Source: Candidatus Poribacteria bacterium
Lineage (GTDB): Bacteria; Poribacteria; WGA-4E; WGA-3G
NCBI GenBank assembly: GCA_022821495.1
Contig: JAJEDN010000056.1
Span: 41,628 to 105,627 of the forward strand
Reading direction: 5' to 3'
DNA: 64,000 bases
Shown: positions 63,205 to 64,000 of the stretch, piece after piece
Numbering within the stretch: position 1 is the first letter of the stretch
Layout of the letters: every line of letters starts with the position of its first letter
Program-made: the position numbers and the translations under genes
The notes under the pieces: model-generated
What the model was told of the DNA's origin: nothing
Databases searched by the model: none
Seen by the model: only the letters and a program-made list of their open reading frames with translations

Positions 63205-63381
63205 TTATGTTGCTTTATAGCCTGAATGCTGATTGCCCTTGCCATACTTTTCAGGCTTGTGTTCTTCCAAAGCTTCTTTGAACGACTTGCCATCTTTCTC
63301 GGCTTTCACTAATTTCCGATAAAGTTGAGCTGCCCCTTCTGCAAGGAATCTGTTTTTTAAGAGTTTCGCATACTCTAACAT
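63205..63381 (-). CDS. 58-aa protein, partial duplicate of the neighbouring membrane-protein gene
   Basis: Starts MLEYAKLLKNRFLAEGAAQL and ends with a short new tail (YGKGNQHSGYKAT). Its first 43 or so residues copy the C-terminal part of the gene at 63439 almost exactly (FLAEGAAQLY, LVKAEKDGKSFKEALEEHKP). GGGAGGA precedes the ATG. It is probably a duplicated fragment that has kept a start signal. Confidence 0.6.
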   Translation of the reverse strand: MLEYAKLLKNRFLAEGAAQLYRKLVKAEKDGKSFKEALEEHKPEKYGKGNQHSGYKAT

Positions 63382-63438
63382 TCTAATATCCTCCCATGTA
63401 TGTGATACTATGAAAAAAAACGCAGACTATTAACGTCA

Positions 63439-63807
63439 TTAGTTTTCAGGCTTGTGTTCTTCCAAAGCTTCTTTGAACGACTTGCCATCTTTCTCGGCTT
63501 TCACTAATTTCTGATAGAGTTGAGCTGCCCCTTCTGCAAGGAATCTGCTTTTTAAGAGTGCATACCCTAATGCTTTAGTACCCTCCCATATATGTGATAG
63601 TATGAAAAACCATCCAACGATTAGCGTCATCAAAACTGCCATTCGTGTAAACAGTGTTTCACCTAAAACATTTTGCCAAGTCCAATCAGTAAAAATATCA
63701 ACTAAAGTGTTAGCAATGATTAAGATTGAAAAAGTCCAAACAAACACATAGAACCATTCGCGAGGAATTCGTACCAGCGATACATATTCATTTTCGTTCT
63801 GATCCAT
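63439..63807 (-). CDS. Small two-helix membrane protein
   Basis: A 122-aa protein with two hydrophobic segments (about 18-38, 54-73: FYVFVWTFSILIIANTLVDIF; RMAVLMTLIVGWFFILSHIW) and a charged cytoplasmic tail (KAEKDGKSFKEALEEHKPEN). No family is recognised. A partial copy of its 3' end lies directly downstream at 63205-63381. Confidence 0.6.
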   Translation of the reverse strand: MDQNENEYVSLVRIPREWFYVFVWTFSILIIANTLVDIFTDWTWQNVLGETLFTRMAVLMTLIVGWFFILSHIWEGTKALGYALLKSRFLAEGAAQLYQKLVKAEKDGKSFKEALEEHKPEN

Positions 63808-63877
63808 AATAAAGGGTCTTTAACAAATAGACCTTCCTAATAACATATCCACGCCTTTTAACAATACCTTCGCCAAT

Positions 63878-64000
63878 TTATCCGGGTCTGATTTGATTTG
63901 AAGTGTAATGAATAGCACCGAGAGCACCCAGATGTTCAGCGATGTTGTCAATAACAATCGTATCAGGTTTTTGCGGAAGTATTTTTAATGTTTCTTGTAA
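63878..64000 (-). CDS. Possible C-terminal end of a gene running off the window
   Basis: An open frame of 40 codons ends in IAEHLGALGAIHYTSNQ and a stop at 63878. The start is beyond the window, and no family can be named from so little. Confidence 0.35.
   Translation of the reverse strand, partial: LQETLKILPQKPDTIVIDNIAEHLGALGAIHYTSNQIRPG

Overview
The window looks like a chromosome piece from a Candidatus Poribacteria-like (sponge-associated) bacterium or a close relative of the Planctomycetes-type gene pool. This is inferred from gene content: DUF1501, DUF1549/DUF1553, PSCyt1-WD40, SUMF1-type and PQQ-propeller genes, large numbers of short palindromic repeats between genes, and many lineage-typical unknown proteins. 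No rRNA, tRNA, CRISPR array or prophage was seen.

Layout. 1-8.3 kb: a plus-strand run of exported proteins (DUF1501, SUMF1-type lipoprotein, PQQ propeller, DUF1549/1553, cytochrome-WD40) separated by clusters of a GATA-loop hairpin repeat. 8.4-10.6 kb: a two-gene operon that fits cis-3-hydroxy-L-proline breakdown. 10.7-13.0 kb: an unknown protein coupled to an AlbA_2/Schlafen-type protein, and an AIM24 protein. 13.3-24.8 kb: a CarH-type B12 photoreceptor repressor, divergent from a carotenoid operon: idi, TPR-like gene, crtYcd, two CrtI-family genes, crtB, acyltransferase, a GT2-CruF fusion, crtW, NodB deacetylase. The operon predicts a ketolated, hydroxylated, glycosylated and perhaps acylated monocyclic carotenoid.

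24.9-38.5 kb (minus strand) is the main discovery. After guaB come seven tandem paralogues. In standard translation each is broken by one TGA, always directly after a conserved Cys in a thioredoxin-like motif. The reading frame and the family similarity continue straight through the TGA in all seven, and a conserved hairpin lies 16-17 nt downstream. I read them as seven tandem selenoproteins with a Cys-Sec motif, an unknown N-terminal domain and zero to two C-terminal beta-rich domains. Sec machinery is not in the window, so this rests on comparison of the seven copies.

38.6-49 kb holds an Rpn-family protein, leuD, leuC, a branched-chain amino-acid type binding protein, RNase J, a PD40 propeller and leuS, whose N-terminus is split by a +1 change in an A9 tract. 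49-64 kb holds a PhoX/DUF839 protein, a double-VWA membrane protein, a DUF559 protein, DUF4838, an MFS transporter, a cysteine hydrolase, a degenerate receiver protein, a CYTH protein, a RelE-type toxin-antitoxin pair and small membrane or hypothetical genes, again set among palindromic repeats.

A second theme is palindromic DNA entering genes. Perfect inverted repeats sit in frame inside the cyclodeaminase-family gene, both CrtI-family genes (nested in one) and the GT2-CruF junction. MITE-like or GATA repeats encode the C-termini of idi, the SUMF1 gene and the PQQ gene, and both ends of the DUF559 ORF.
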